Positions 1-5,735 of a stretch of DNA of 6,261 nt are shown one piece after another. A program made the translations under genes and the position numbers. This DNA comes from Deltaproteobacteria bacterium RIFCSPLOWO2_12_FULL_60_16 (GTDB lineage Bacteria > Desulfobacterota > Binatia > UBA9968): contig MGSR01000132.1 of assembly GCA_001798565.1 (NCBI GenBank), forward strand, positions 1 to 6,261, read 5' to 3'. Positions within the stretch are counted from its first letter, which is position 1; each line of letters opens with the position of its first letter. Under the pieces are notes generated by a model. It was not told the DNA's origin. It saw nothing but the letters and a program-made list of their open reading frames with translations, and searched no databases.

Positions 1-309
1 TAAGCAGAGGTCCATCGGCCGCAGCCGAGAGCGCGTTCCCCGAGGGAGCTATTGCATCGATCTTGAGAGATGCCTCCGGCGGTGAGCGCCGCTTGACCGC
101 GGCCGGAAGGCTCTCTTCCCCGAGACGAGGGCGGTTCGGGCTGGAAGGCGGGCGGCGGCTATTGACGGTTCGACTCATTTCGCTCACCGTCAACCCTGAG
201 CCTGTCGAAGGGGTTGACTTACGTTTAAAGAAGAAGGAAATTCGGTTTCCGGGGTGAGTTTGCAACCCAGTCAACAGGAAGAGACGCTGCATTCGTTGCC
301 GGGTGAGGG
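1..309. other. Gene-free upstream region
   Basis: I see no convincing gene here. The only long + strand frame (63-257) runs through the palindromic repeat at 162-218, resembles no family I know and has no ribosome binding site. The region is GC-rich and carries two pairs of short repeated words: TTCCCCGAG at 36-44 and 116-124, and GCTATTG at 48-54 and 158-164. They occur in the same order but at different spacing, which could mean an old degenerate duplication or chance. No T-run terminator is visible. TTGACT at 214-219 could be a -35 box, but the sequence 17 bp downstream (GAAATT, 237-242) is a poor -10, so I do not call a promoter. Confidence 0.5.
162..218. repeat. REP-like palindromic element with two overlapping hairpins
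   Basis: TTGACGGT (162-169) is an 8-bp perfect complement of ACCGTCAA (186-193). GTCAACCC (189-196) is an 8-bp perfect complement of GGGTTGAC (211-218). The two stems share bases 189-193, so only one can form at a time on a single strand. The second hairpin contains CCCTGAGCCTGTCGAAGGG, a word of the type (CCTTCGACAGGCTCAGG) that I recognise from dispersed intergenic palindromic repeats in many bacterial genomes. No T-run follows, so it is not an intrinsic terminator. Mobility as a REP-type element is inferred, because no second copy lies in the window. Confidence 0.6.
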
Positions 310-525
310 ATGATGAGCCAGGGCGGGGAATATAAGGCCAAAAGCGCCGGCGATGGAGCGACAACGAGCAAGGCGCTCACGGTGGTCCCGACGGAATCGC
401 AGTGGTGGACCGGGGTGGTCGTCGATTCGGCGCTGGGGTTCAGCGCGGTGCTTGTTTTTGTCCTCGCGGGAATTCTCTACCTTAGAAAGAGGTATGGTCA
501 CCGGGACCGGTCAAAACAGCCGTGA
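310..525 (+). CDS. Possible small single-pass membrane protein, unknown function
   Basis: This is a 71-residue frame that I do not assign to a family. Residues 1-31 are polar (Gly, Ala, Thr, Lys-rich). A Trp pair (W32-W33) then leads into one hydrophobic segment at about 35-58, followed at once by a basic tail (RKRYGHRDR, 59-67). By the positive-inside rule this suggests the C-terminus is in the cytoplasm. An in-frame TGA at 304-306 forces the start to be ATG 310 or ATG 313. The purine stretch GAGG (305-308) fits ATG 313 only marginally. Codons favour G/C at the third position, as in the neighbouring genes, which supports coding. The gap to the ubiD-family gene is 51 bp, so co-transcription is possible. 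It could be a spurious frame. Confidence 0.45.
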   Translation: MMSQGGEYKAKSAGDGATTSKALTVVPTESQWWTGVVVDSALGFSAVLVFVLAGILYLRKRYGHRDRSKQP

Positions 526-562
526 AGCGACCATGGAAGCGAAGTTCGTAAGCAAAAAAAGC

Positions 563-569
563 AAAGGAG
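563..569 (+). promoter_or_regulatory. Ribosome binding site of the UbiD-family gene
   Basis: AAAGGAG ends 7 nt before ATG 577 and fixes that start. It is one of the two strongest Shine-Dalgarno sequences in the window. Confidence 0.8.
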
Positions 570-576
570 ATCTTAC

Positions 577-1953
577 ATGAGCAAAGACCTGCCGGGCTTT
601 ATCGCCCTGGAAGAGAAGAAAAGGCCGGGATCGGTGATCCGGGTCAAAGACAGAATAGACTCGAATCGGTACGAGACCATCGCCTACTTAAAGCATCTGG
701 ATCAGCGAGGCGAGCAGAAAATGGTCCTGTTCGAGAACGTTCCGGCGCTGAATGGCCAGCCTTCCGCATTTCCGCTTTTCTACAACCCCTGGATAACCCG
801 CCAGTTTTGCGCCGACGGGCTGGGCATGGGCGAGCTGAAATCGAATATGGAGCTGAGCCTTGAGGTGGCCCGGCGCGAGCTCCAAAAAGGAGAGACCGAG
901 ACCATCGCCAAGGCCAAGGCGCCCTGCAAGGAGGTTGTGCTCAAAGGCTCGCAGGCCGATTTGAGAATGCTCCCTATAGGCATGCACCAGAAGGATGACG
1001 CCGGCCCGTATCTCACGATGGCCTGCGTCATGAAGAGCATCGACAACGGCTTTTACGACATCACCTTTACCAAGAACATGTACTACGAGCCGAGGAGGAT
1101 GAGCTTCTCGGCCCATGCCCATCATCATCTCGAGGCGATGACCACGGAGTACGAGAAGAAAAACAAACGGGCCCCCGTGATCGTCGTATTGGGCCATCAT
1201 CCGGCGTTTTTTCTTTCCTGCTGCTGCATGACGCCGTACGGAAACAACGATTACGCGACCGCATCGGCGTTTCTCCAGGAGCCTCTGCGGCTTACGCCTT
1301 CGGAGACCTGGGGAGAGGATTTTCTCGTCCCCGCGGACGCCGAGGTGATCATCGAGGGGGAGGTCCCGCCGCACGTGCGCGAGCAGCAAAACCCCTTCGG
1401 CGAGATCCTGGGCTATTACCAGATCGAGATGAAGGTGCCGGTGCTCGAGGTGACCGCCATCACGCACCGGAAAAACGCCATCGTCGAGGATTTCTGGCCG
1501 GGCCAGATGGACCACTGGAACCTGGGAGGCATACCCAAAGAGGGGAGCGTGTTCAACGTCATCAAGAAGAACGTCCCCGGGCTCAAGGCGATCCACCTGC
1601 CGGCTTCGGGCTGCGCCCGCGTCATCTGCTACCTCTCGATCAAGAAAGAATTCGATAACGATCCCAACAAGGCGGCGATGCAGGCCTTTGTCGAGATGCC
1701 CAACCTGAAGCTGGCGGTCGTCGTGGATGACGACGTCGACGTGTTCAACGAGAGAGAGGTTCTGTGGGCGGTCGGCACGAGGACCCACTGGGACAAGGAC
1801 CTGGAGATCATCCGCAACGTGCAGAGCTTCCGCGGCTGGCTCGGCGACACCGTGGCCATCATCGATGCCACGAAGCCGCTCAAGGGGGACTTTCCCAAGC
1901 GCAACGAGATCCCCGAGGACGCCATGGAGCGGGTGAGCAGGTTCTTTAAGTAG
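577..1953 (+). CDS. UbiD-family prenylated-FMN-dependent (de)carboxylase, variant active site
   Basis: This 458-residue protein of the UbiD family should be a cytosolic enzyme adding or removing CO2 on an aromatic or alpha,beta-unsaturated acid with prenylated FMN and a metal. Family landmarks in order are LPIGMH (132-137) with DDAGPY (140-145), LGHHPA (205-210), PFGE (273-276), ITHRK (about 293-297), LGGIPKE (316-322) and VVVDDDVDVF (381-390). Length is close to the shorter bacterial UbiDs (E. coli UbiD is 497). Aligning by eye with the usual N-x(4)-R stretch puts D161 where the metal-binding Asn is expected and K166 where the catalytic Arg (R173 of fungal Fdc1) is expected. H184 and E276 fit the other two metal ligands. 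The loop expected to hold the catalytic Glu reads QMDHWN (310-315), so Asp may stand in. Three consecutive Cys lie at 215-217. No UbiX-type prenyltransferase or partner subunit is in the window. Substrate unknown; ubiquinone synthesis is not implied. Confidence 0.9.
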   Translation: MSKDLPGFIALEEKKRPGSVIRVKDRIDSNRYETIAYLKHLDQRGEQKMVLFENVPALNGQPSAFPLFYNPWITRQFCADGLGMGELKSNMELSLEVARRELQKGETETIAKAKAPCKEVVLKGSQADLRMLPIGMHQKDDAGPYLTMACVMKSIDNGFYDITFTKNMYYEPRRMSFSAHAHHHLEAMTTEYEKKNKRAPVIVVLGHHPAFFLSCCCMTPYGNNDYATASAFLQEPLRLTPSETWGEDFLVPADAEVIIEGEVPPHVREQQNPFGEILGYYQIEMKVPVLEVTAITHRKNAIVEDFWPGQMDHWNLGGIPKEGSVFNVIKKNVPGLKAIHLPASGCARVICYLSIKKEFDNDPNKAAMQAFVEMPNLKLAVVVDDDVDVFNEREVLWAVGTRTHWDKDLEIIRNVQSFRGWLGDTVAIIDATKPLKGDFPKRNEIPEDAMERVSRFFK

Positions 1954-1993
1954 AGCCGCCGGCGATTTAAAGAGATTCCTTTTTCGTTCTGAC

Positions 1994-2869
1994 ATGAACC
2001 AAGACCTGATCCCCGGAATGCCCCTCTTCAAGCAGGGAAAGGTGCGGGACGTCTACGCCGTGGGGGATGATTTGCTGATGGTGGCGACCGACCGCGTCTC
2101 CTGCTTCGATGTGGTGCTGCCGACCGAGATCCCCGGCAAGGGGAAAATCCTGACAGCCCTCTCCGTCCACTGGTTCGCTGCGATGCGGGACATATGCCCG
2201 AATCACCTGCTGGCGACGGATGTCGCTAAGTTTCCCGCCGCGTGTCAGCGCTACCGGGATCGGCTCGAAGGCCGGAGCATGTTGGTTCGAAAGGCGACGC
2301 CGGCTCCGGTTGAATGTATCGTGCGGGGCTACCTTTTCGGCTCGGCCTGGAAGGAGTACTCCGGAAGCGGGACGGTCTGCGGCATCAGTTTGCCTAAAGG
2401 GCTGGCGGAGGCCTCCCGGTTGGAGGAGCCCATTTTCACTCCTTCGACCAAGGCGCCGGTGGGCGAGCATGACGAGAACATCAGCTTCGCCCGGATGGTT
2501 GATCAGGTCGGCAGGAAAAGGGCCGAGAAGATGCGCGACGTCAGCATCGCCGTCTATCTCCGCGGCCGGGAGATAGCGGAGGCCCGCGGGATCATCATCG
2601 CGGACACCAAGCTCGAGTTCGGTGTGGTCGGCGGAGAGGTGATCCTGATCGACGAGCTTCTCACCCCGGATTCTTCCCGTTTTTGGCCCGCCGAGGGATA
2701 CCGTCCGGGCAAGGCGCCCGAGAGCTTCGACAAGCAGTACGTGCGGGACTATCTGATAGAGAGCCGCTGGGATCCGGCGAATCCGCCGAACCTGCCGCCG
2801 GAGGTCGTGCGCAAAACGCAGGAAAAATACGCCGAGGCCCTGCGCCGGCTTACCACGGCGCCGGGATAG
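1994..2869 (+). CDS. purC: Phosphoribosylaminoimidazole-succinocarboxamide synthase (SAICAR synthetase)
   Basis: The enzyme joins CAIR and L-aspartate using ATP to give SAICAR in de novo purine biosynthesis in the cytosol. The protein has 291 residues, matching the longer form of the family (yeast Ade1 is about 306) rather than the roughly 240-residue E. coli form. Visible motifs are the N-terminal nucleotide-binding GKVRD (15-19), the first family signature around ECIVRGYLFGSAW (107-119), the aspartate/CAIR-side EHDENIS (158-164) and the second signature IIADTKLEFG (201-210). The start gives the expected N-terminus just before the GKVRD strand. No good Shine-Dalgarno precedes it: the nearest purine run (1969-1974) is about 19 nt away, so translation may depend on coupling or a leaderless-like mechanism. 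It sits 40 bp after the UbiD-family gene and 29 bp before glcB. No other pur gene is present. Confidence 0.96.
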   Translation: MNQDLIPGMPLFKQGKVRDVYAVGDDLLMVATDRVSCFDVVLPTEIPGKGKILTALSVHWFAAMRDICPNHLLATDVAKFPAACQRYRDRLEGRSMLVRKATPAPVECIVRGYLFGSAWKEYSGSGTVCGISLPKGLAEASRLEEPIFTPSTKAPVGEHDENISFARMVDQVGRKRAEKMRDVSIAVYLRGREIAEARGIIIADTKLEFGVVGGEVILIDELLTPDSSRFWPAEGYRPGKAPESFDKQYVRDYLIESRWDPANPPNLPPEVVRKTQEKYAEALRRLTTAPG

Positions 2870-2886
2870 CCTACCGCCTCAGCGTC

Positions 2887-2892
2887 GAGGAG
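2887..2892 (+). promoter_or_regulatory. Ribosome binding site of glcB
   Basis: GAGGAG lies 6 nt upstream of ATG 2899 and supports that start. Confidence 0.7.
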
Positions 2893-2898
2893 TAGCTC

Positions 2899-5082
2899 AT
2901 GGCCAACACCGTTCTCGTCGGCGGGCTCAAAGTGGACGAAGCATTGTATCGTCTGGTGCGCGACGAGATCGCGCCGGGCACGGGCGTGAACGCCGATCGC
3001 TTTTGGAAGGCGCTCGGCGCGATCGTGCGGGATCTGGAGCCTAAGAATAGCGCGCTGCTGGAAAAGCGCGACCTCCTGCAAAGGCGGATCGATCGGTGGA
3101 ATGCAGCGCGGCAAGGCCGGCCCTTCAACCGGGAAGCATACAAGTCATTTCTCAAAGAGATCGGCTACCTAGTCCCCGAAGGCAAGAATTTCCAGGCGGC
3201 TACCGCCAACGTCGATCGTGAAATCACCGAGATCGCCGGCGCGCAGCTGGTGGTGCCCCTCGATAACGCCCGCTACGCGTTGAACGCCGCGAATGCGCGC
3301 TGGGGAAGCCTCTACGACGCGCTCTACGGCACCAACGTGATTCCGGAGCAGGACGGCGCGGAAAAGGGGGAGTCGTACAATCCCAGGCGCGGCGCCAAGG
3401 TCATCGCCTACACGGAAGAGTTTTTAGACAAAGTCATCGGGCTCAAGCGGGGGAGTTTCTCCGCCGTGAACCGGTTTTACCTCAGGCGCGCCGGGCGCAA
3501 GAAACAACTCGCCGCCACGCTCAAGGACGGCGGCAGCGTGGGTCTGGCGGACGGGCGCAAGTTTCTCGGGTATCGGGAGAAAGAGGGCGAATTGACCGGC
3601 GTGCTTCTGAGCAACAACGGCGCGCGCATCGAGATCGAGATCGATCGCAGCCATCCTATCGGCAAGACGCATCCGGCGGGCGTGAAAGACGTGGTGCTGG
3701 AGGCGGCGATCACGACCATTGAAGACTGCGAGGACGCGGTCGCCGCCGTGGATGCCGCGGACAAGGCTACGGTCTACCGCCACTGGTGCGGCATCATGAA
3801 AGGGACGCTGGAGACGACCTTCGAAAAGAACGGCCGGCCCCTGACCCGGAGGCTGAACCCGGACAGGAGCTTCATCACGCCGGCCGGAGGGAAGCTCACC
3901 CTGCCGGGGAGAAGCCTGCTGCTGGTGCGCAACGTCGGGCTTCACATGCATACGGATGCCGTGACCACAACGGACGGAAAGGAAATTCCCGAAGGTTTCC
4001 TCGACGCGATGGTTACGGCCCTGGCCGCCATCCATGACCTCAAGCGCAAGGGGAAATACACCAACAGCAAGAAAGGGAGCATCTACATAGTCAAACCCAA
4101 ACTGCACGGGCCGGAAGAGGTGGCGGCCACGATCGAGCTGTTCCAACGGGTGGAAAAGGCTCTGCGATTGAAGCGGAACACGCTCAAGATCGGGATCATG
4201 GACGAAGAGCGGCGCACCACCGTCAACCTGAAGGAATGCATCCGGGCGGCGAAGGAGCGGGTGGTTTTTATCAACACCGGCTTCCTGGACCGGACCGGCG
4301 ACGAGATTCATACCGGCATGGAGCTGGGCCCCATGCTTCCGAAAGAAGAGATCAAGGCCCAGCCGTGGATCAAGGCCTACGAAGACTGGAACGTGGACAT
4401 CGGCATCGAGGCGGGGCTTCGGGGCAAGGCCCAGATCGGCAAGGGGATGTGGACGATGCCGGATGAGATGCGCGAGATGGTGCGGACCAAGATCGCCCAT
4501 CCGCAGGCCGGCGCGAATACCGCCTGGGTGCCGTCGCCGACCGCGGCGACGCTTCACGCCCTGCACTACCACTACGTGAACGTCGCCAAACGGCAGCAGG
4601 AGCTGGCCAGGAGAGGCCGCGCGAGTCTGGATAGCATCCTGACGCCGCCGCTGTTGGACCGGGAATTGAAGCCCGAGGAGATTCAACGCGAGCTGGACAA
4701 CAACGCGCAGGGTATCCTCGGCTATGTGGTTCGCTGGGTGGATCAGGGAGTCGGCTGCTCCAAGGTGCCGAATATCAACGATGTCGCGTTGATGGAAGAC
4801 CGGGCGACGCTGCGCATATCGAGCCAGCACATCGCCAACTGGCTGAAGCACGGGATCGTGACGAGGGAGCAAGTGATCGAGACCTTCCAGCGGATGGCTC
4901 AAGTCGTCGACCGCCAAAATCGCGGCGACCCCGGCTACCACGACATGGCGCCCGACTATGACAAGAGCATCGCCTTCCAGGCGGCCCTGGACCTCGTCTT
5001 TAAGGGACGCGAGGCGCCGAACGGCTACACGGAGCCGGTGCTTCACTCCCGCCGCCGGGAAGTAAAAAAGGCCCGTCTATAA
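2899..5082 (+). CDS. glcB: Malate synthase G
   Basis: The enzyme condenses glyoxylate with acetyl-CoA and water to give malate and CoA, with Mg2+, in the glyoxylate bypass or glycolate use. The 727 residues match the monomeric G isoform (E. coli 723), not the shorter A form. The signature [12 protein letters not shown] starts at R344, which corresponds to the glyoxylate-stabilising R338 of E. coli. Metal ligands are E436 in MDEERR and D464 in FLDRTGDE, with the expected 28-residue spacing (E427 and D455 in E. coli). C620 in GCSKVP and the catalytic base D634 in [10 protein letters not shown] keep the 14-residue spacing of C617 and D631. All catalytic residues are therefore present. No isocitrate lyase or glycolate oxidase gene is in the window, so the glyoxylate source is not shown. 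It lies 29 bp after purC and 21 bp before the MpsC-like gene, probably in one transcript. Confidence 0.97.
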   Translation: MANTVLVGGLKVDEALYRLVRDEIAPGTGVNADRFWKALGAIVRDLEPKNSALLEKRDLLQRRIDRWNAARQGRPFNREAYKSFLKEIGYLVPEGKNFQAATANVDREITEIAGAQLVVPLDNARYALNAANARWGSLYDALYGTNVIPEQDGAEKGESYNPRRGAKVIAYTEEFLDKVIGLKRGSFSAVNRFYLRRAGRKKQLAATLKDGGSVGLADGRKFLGYREKEGELTGVLLSNNGARIEIEIDRSHPIGKTHPAGVKDVVLEAAITTIEDCEDAVAAVDAADKATVYRHWCGIMKGTLETTFEKNGRPLTRRLNPDRSFITPAGGKLTLPGRSLLLVRNVGLHMHTDAVTTTDGKEIPEGFLDAMVTALAAIHDLKRKGKYTNSKKGSIYIVKPKLHGPEEVAATIELFQRVEKALRLKRNTLKIGIMDEERRTTVNLKECIRAAKERVVFINTGFLDRTGDEIHTGMELGPMLPKEEIKAQPWIKAYEDWNVDIGIEAGLRGKAQIGKGMWTMPDEMREMVRTKIAHPQAGANTAWVPSPTAATLHALHYHYVNVAKRQQELARRGRASLDSILTPPLLDRELKPEEIQRELDNNAQGILGYVVRWVDQGVGCSKVPNINDVALMEDRATLRISSQHIANWLKHGIVTREQVIETFQRMAQVVDRQNRGDPGYHDMAPDYDKSIAFQAALDLVFKGREAPNGYTEPVLHSRRREVKKARL

Positions 5083-5103
5083 AAACAGCCAGCCGCGCCT
5101 CCG

Positions 5104-5481
5104 ATGAAAACAAAAGGCGAAATCGAAGCCGAGATCGCTGAGGCGATGGTCAAGTTTGAAATGGACTATATGGGGCGGGGTCCCAAAGAGGCCCGGACTC
5201 ATATTGTCGAAGACATGGTTCTGGTGCGCCTCAAGGGAGTTCTGACTCCGGCCGAACAGCAGCTAACCAAAAGCGCGGACGGCGTGCAATTGATCAAGAG
5301 GATGCGCGCCACGCTGATGGAGAATGCCCGGCCCATTTTGTTCAAGGTTATTGGTGATATCACCGGGGCCAAGGTGACGGGCCTCCATACGGATATCAGC
5401 ACGGTTGCCGGTGAGAGAATGATTGTCTTTGTTCTGGACCGCGATTTGGAGAAAGTGGTCCCGCGCAAAAGAGTCTCTTGA
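5104..5481 (+). CDS. DUF2294 / MpsC-like protein
   Basis: This 125-residue soluble protein matches what I recall of the DUF2294 family (PF10057), annotated as the MpsC component of a Na+-translocating membrane-potential-generating system after the Staphylococcus mps locus. Recognisable stretches are GRGPKEAR (24-31), EDMVLVRLKGVLTPAE (36-51), NARPILFKVIGDITG (74-88) and LHTDIST (94-100) followed by a final strand ending near D113. There is no signal peptide or membrane segment. Length is typical of the family and looks complete. The biochemical role of MpsC itself is not well defined. The membrane partners MpsA and MpsB are absent from the window, so this is an orphan copy here. No clear Shine-Dalgarno precedes ATG 5104. 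The 21-bp gap after glcB suggests coupling to it. Its stop codon overlaps a putative -35 box at 5478-5483. Confidence 0.88.
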   Translation: MKTKGEIEAEIAEAMVKFEMDYMGRGPKEARTHIVEDMVLVRLKGVLTPAEQQLTKSADGVQLIKRMRATLMENARPILFKVIGDITGAKVTGLHTDISTVAGERMIVFVLDRDLEKVVPRKRVS

Positions 5482-5507
5482 CATAGAACCTGTCCAGCGT
5501 GTAAATT
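5478..5507 (+). promoter_or_regulatory. Putative sigma70 promoter overlapping the end of the MpsC-like gene
   Basis: TTGACA (5478-5483) is a perfect -35 consensus and overlaps the TGA stop at 5479-5481. An 18-bp spacer leads to TAAATT (5502-5507), matching 4 of 6 -10 bases. Transcription would begin near 5514 and run through both hairpin-terminator units into the ABC permease gene. This is a sequence-only prediction. Confidence 0.5.
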
Positions 5508-5526
5508 CATTCCGGTTTGCGGATGA

Positions 5527-5566
5527 TCCAAGGGGTTGCCCTCGAGGCGCAGGGCGACCAGTTGGA
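5527..5566 (+). promoter_or_regulatory. Leader hairpin P1 of unit 1
   Basis: An outer stem TCCAA (5527-5531) / TTGGA (5562-5566) encloses an inner 8-bp stem GGTTGCCC (5534-5541) / GGGCGACC (5552-5559), which includes one G-U pair. The loop is 10 nt (5542-5551). The 5' arm can also pair at 7 of 8 positions with GGCCGACC (5572-5579), the 5' side of the following terminator. That gives a possible antiterminator. Confidence 0.6.
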
Positions 5567-5570
5567 ATAT

Positions 5571-5609
5571 AGGCCGACCCTGAGACGGAAACGTCAGGTC
5601 GGCTTTTTT
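5571..5609 (+). terminator. Intrinsic terminator 1
   Basis: GCCGACC (5573-5579) pairs with GGTCGGC (5597-5603). After one bulged C (5580), TGA (5581-5583) pairs with TCA (5594-5596), and a short CG/CG closes a GAAA loop (5588-5591). Six T residues follow (5604-5609). It probably ends transcripts of the upstream gene cluster and may also act as an attenuator for RNA starting near 5514. Confidence 0.88.
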
Positions 5610-5641
5610 GTTGGATTTAAATAGGCGGTAGGCCCGTTAGA

Positions 5642-5664
5642 GAGTAGCCTTATTAGGGCGACTC
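5642..5664 (+). promoter_or_regulatory. Leader hairpin P1 of unit 2
   Basis: GAGT (5642-5645) pairs with ACTC (5661-5664), then after one A-G mismatch GCCT (5647-5650) pairs with GGGC (5656-5659), one pair being G-U. The loop is 5 nt. The 3' arm carries the same AGGGCGAC word as unit 1, exactly 104 bp further on. Relative to unit 1, the pair involving base 5663 has changed on both sides (G-C in unit 1, A-T here), a compensatory change that favours a conserved helix. Confidence 0.5.
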
Positions 5665-5674
5665 GCTTAAAGGC

Positions 5675-5713
5675 AGGCCAGCTTATCCCGTCAGGGAAAG
5701 GCTGGCCTTTTTT
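5675..5713 (+). terminator. Intrinsic terminator 2, just upstream of the permease start
   Basis: AGGCCAGC (5675-5682) pairs with GCTGGCCT (5701-5708) over 8 bp. An inner stem TCCC (5686-5689) / GGGA (5694-5697) has a GTCA loop. A run of six T (5708-5713) follows. It ends 7 nt before the Shine-Dalgarno of the permease gene, so it is placed to act as an attenuator and not as the end of an upstream gene. Confidence 0.85.
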
Positions 5714-5720
5714 GTTATGG

Positions 5721-5728
5721 AAGGAGGG
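5721..5728 (+). promoter_or_regulatory. Ribosome binding site of the ABC permease gene
   Basis: AAGGAGGG is a near-perfect Shine-Dalgarno ending 7 nt before ATG 5736 and decides that start. It lies just after the T-run of terminator 2. Confidence 0.88.
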
Positions 5729-5735
5729 TAAAACA

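Larger units (their letters stand above)
5534..5716 (+). repeat. Tandem pair of hairpin-terminator units with 104-bp period
   Basis: Shifting the sequence by 104 bp superimposes AGGGCGAC (5551-5558 on 5655-5662), AGGCC (5571-5575 on 5675-5679) and the TTTTTTGTT run (5604-5612 on 5708-5716). Both copies fold as an upstream hairpin whose 3' arm holds GGGCGAC, a short linker, then a terminator with an outer stem, small interior bulges and an inner stem. The intervening bases have diverged strongly. This is either an old duplication or two copies of one constrained RNA element. It does not match any riboswitch class I can recall. Confidence 0.6.

Noticed and set aside
1..3. TAA as the stop codon of a gene ending at the window start
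   Set aside because: Three bases alone cannot support a call.
63..257. Open frame of 64 codons on the + strand
   Set aside because: It runs through the palindromic repeat at 162-218, has no ribosome binding site and resembles no protein family.
353..580. Overlapping + strand frame of 75 codons between the small membrane protein and the UbiD-family gene
   Set aside because: It is rich in Arg and Ser with no recognisable domain. The overlapping frame at 310-525 has better codon use and a membrane segment.
1954..1993. Terminator or promoter between the UbiD-family gene and purC
   Set aside because: TTTTT at 1979-1984 has no stem before it, and no -35/-10 pair is visible.
688..2031. Long minus-strand open frame opposite the UbiD-family gene
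   Set aside because: It is an antisense shadow caused by high GC. The + strand frame carries clear family motifs and this one has none.
3424..5046. 540-codon minus-strand open frame opposite glcB
   Set aside because: The frame is Arg/His/Pro-rich and low in motifs, as expected for an antisense shadow of a GC-rich gene. glcB is unambiguous.
5532..5715. Known riboswitch (TPP-like, because of CTGAGA at 5580-5585; guanidine or xanthine types, because of the NitT/TauT context)
   Set aside because: CTGAGA lies inside the terminator stem and the rest of the TPP core is absent. I could not find guanidine ACGR loops in the expected tandem hairpins, nor recognise a xanthine-type core.
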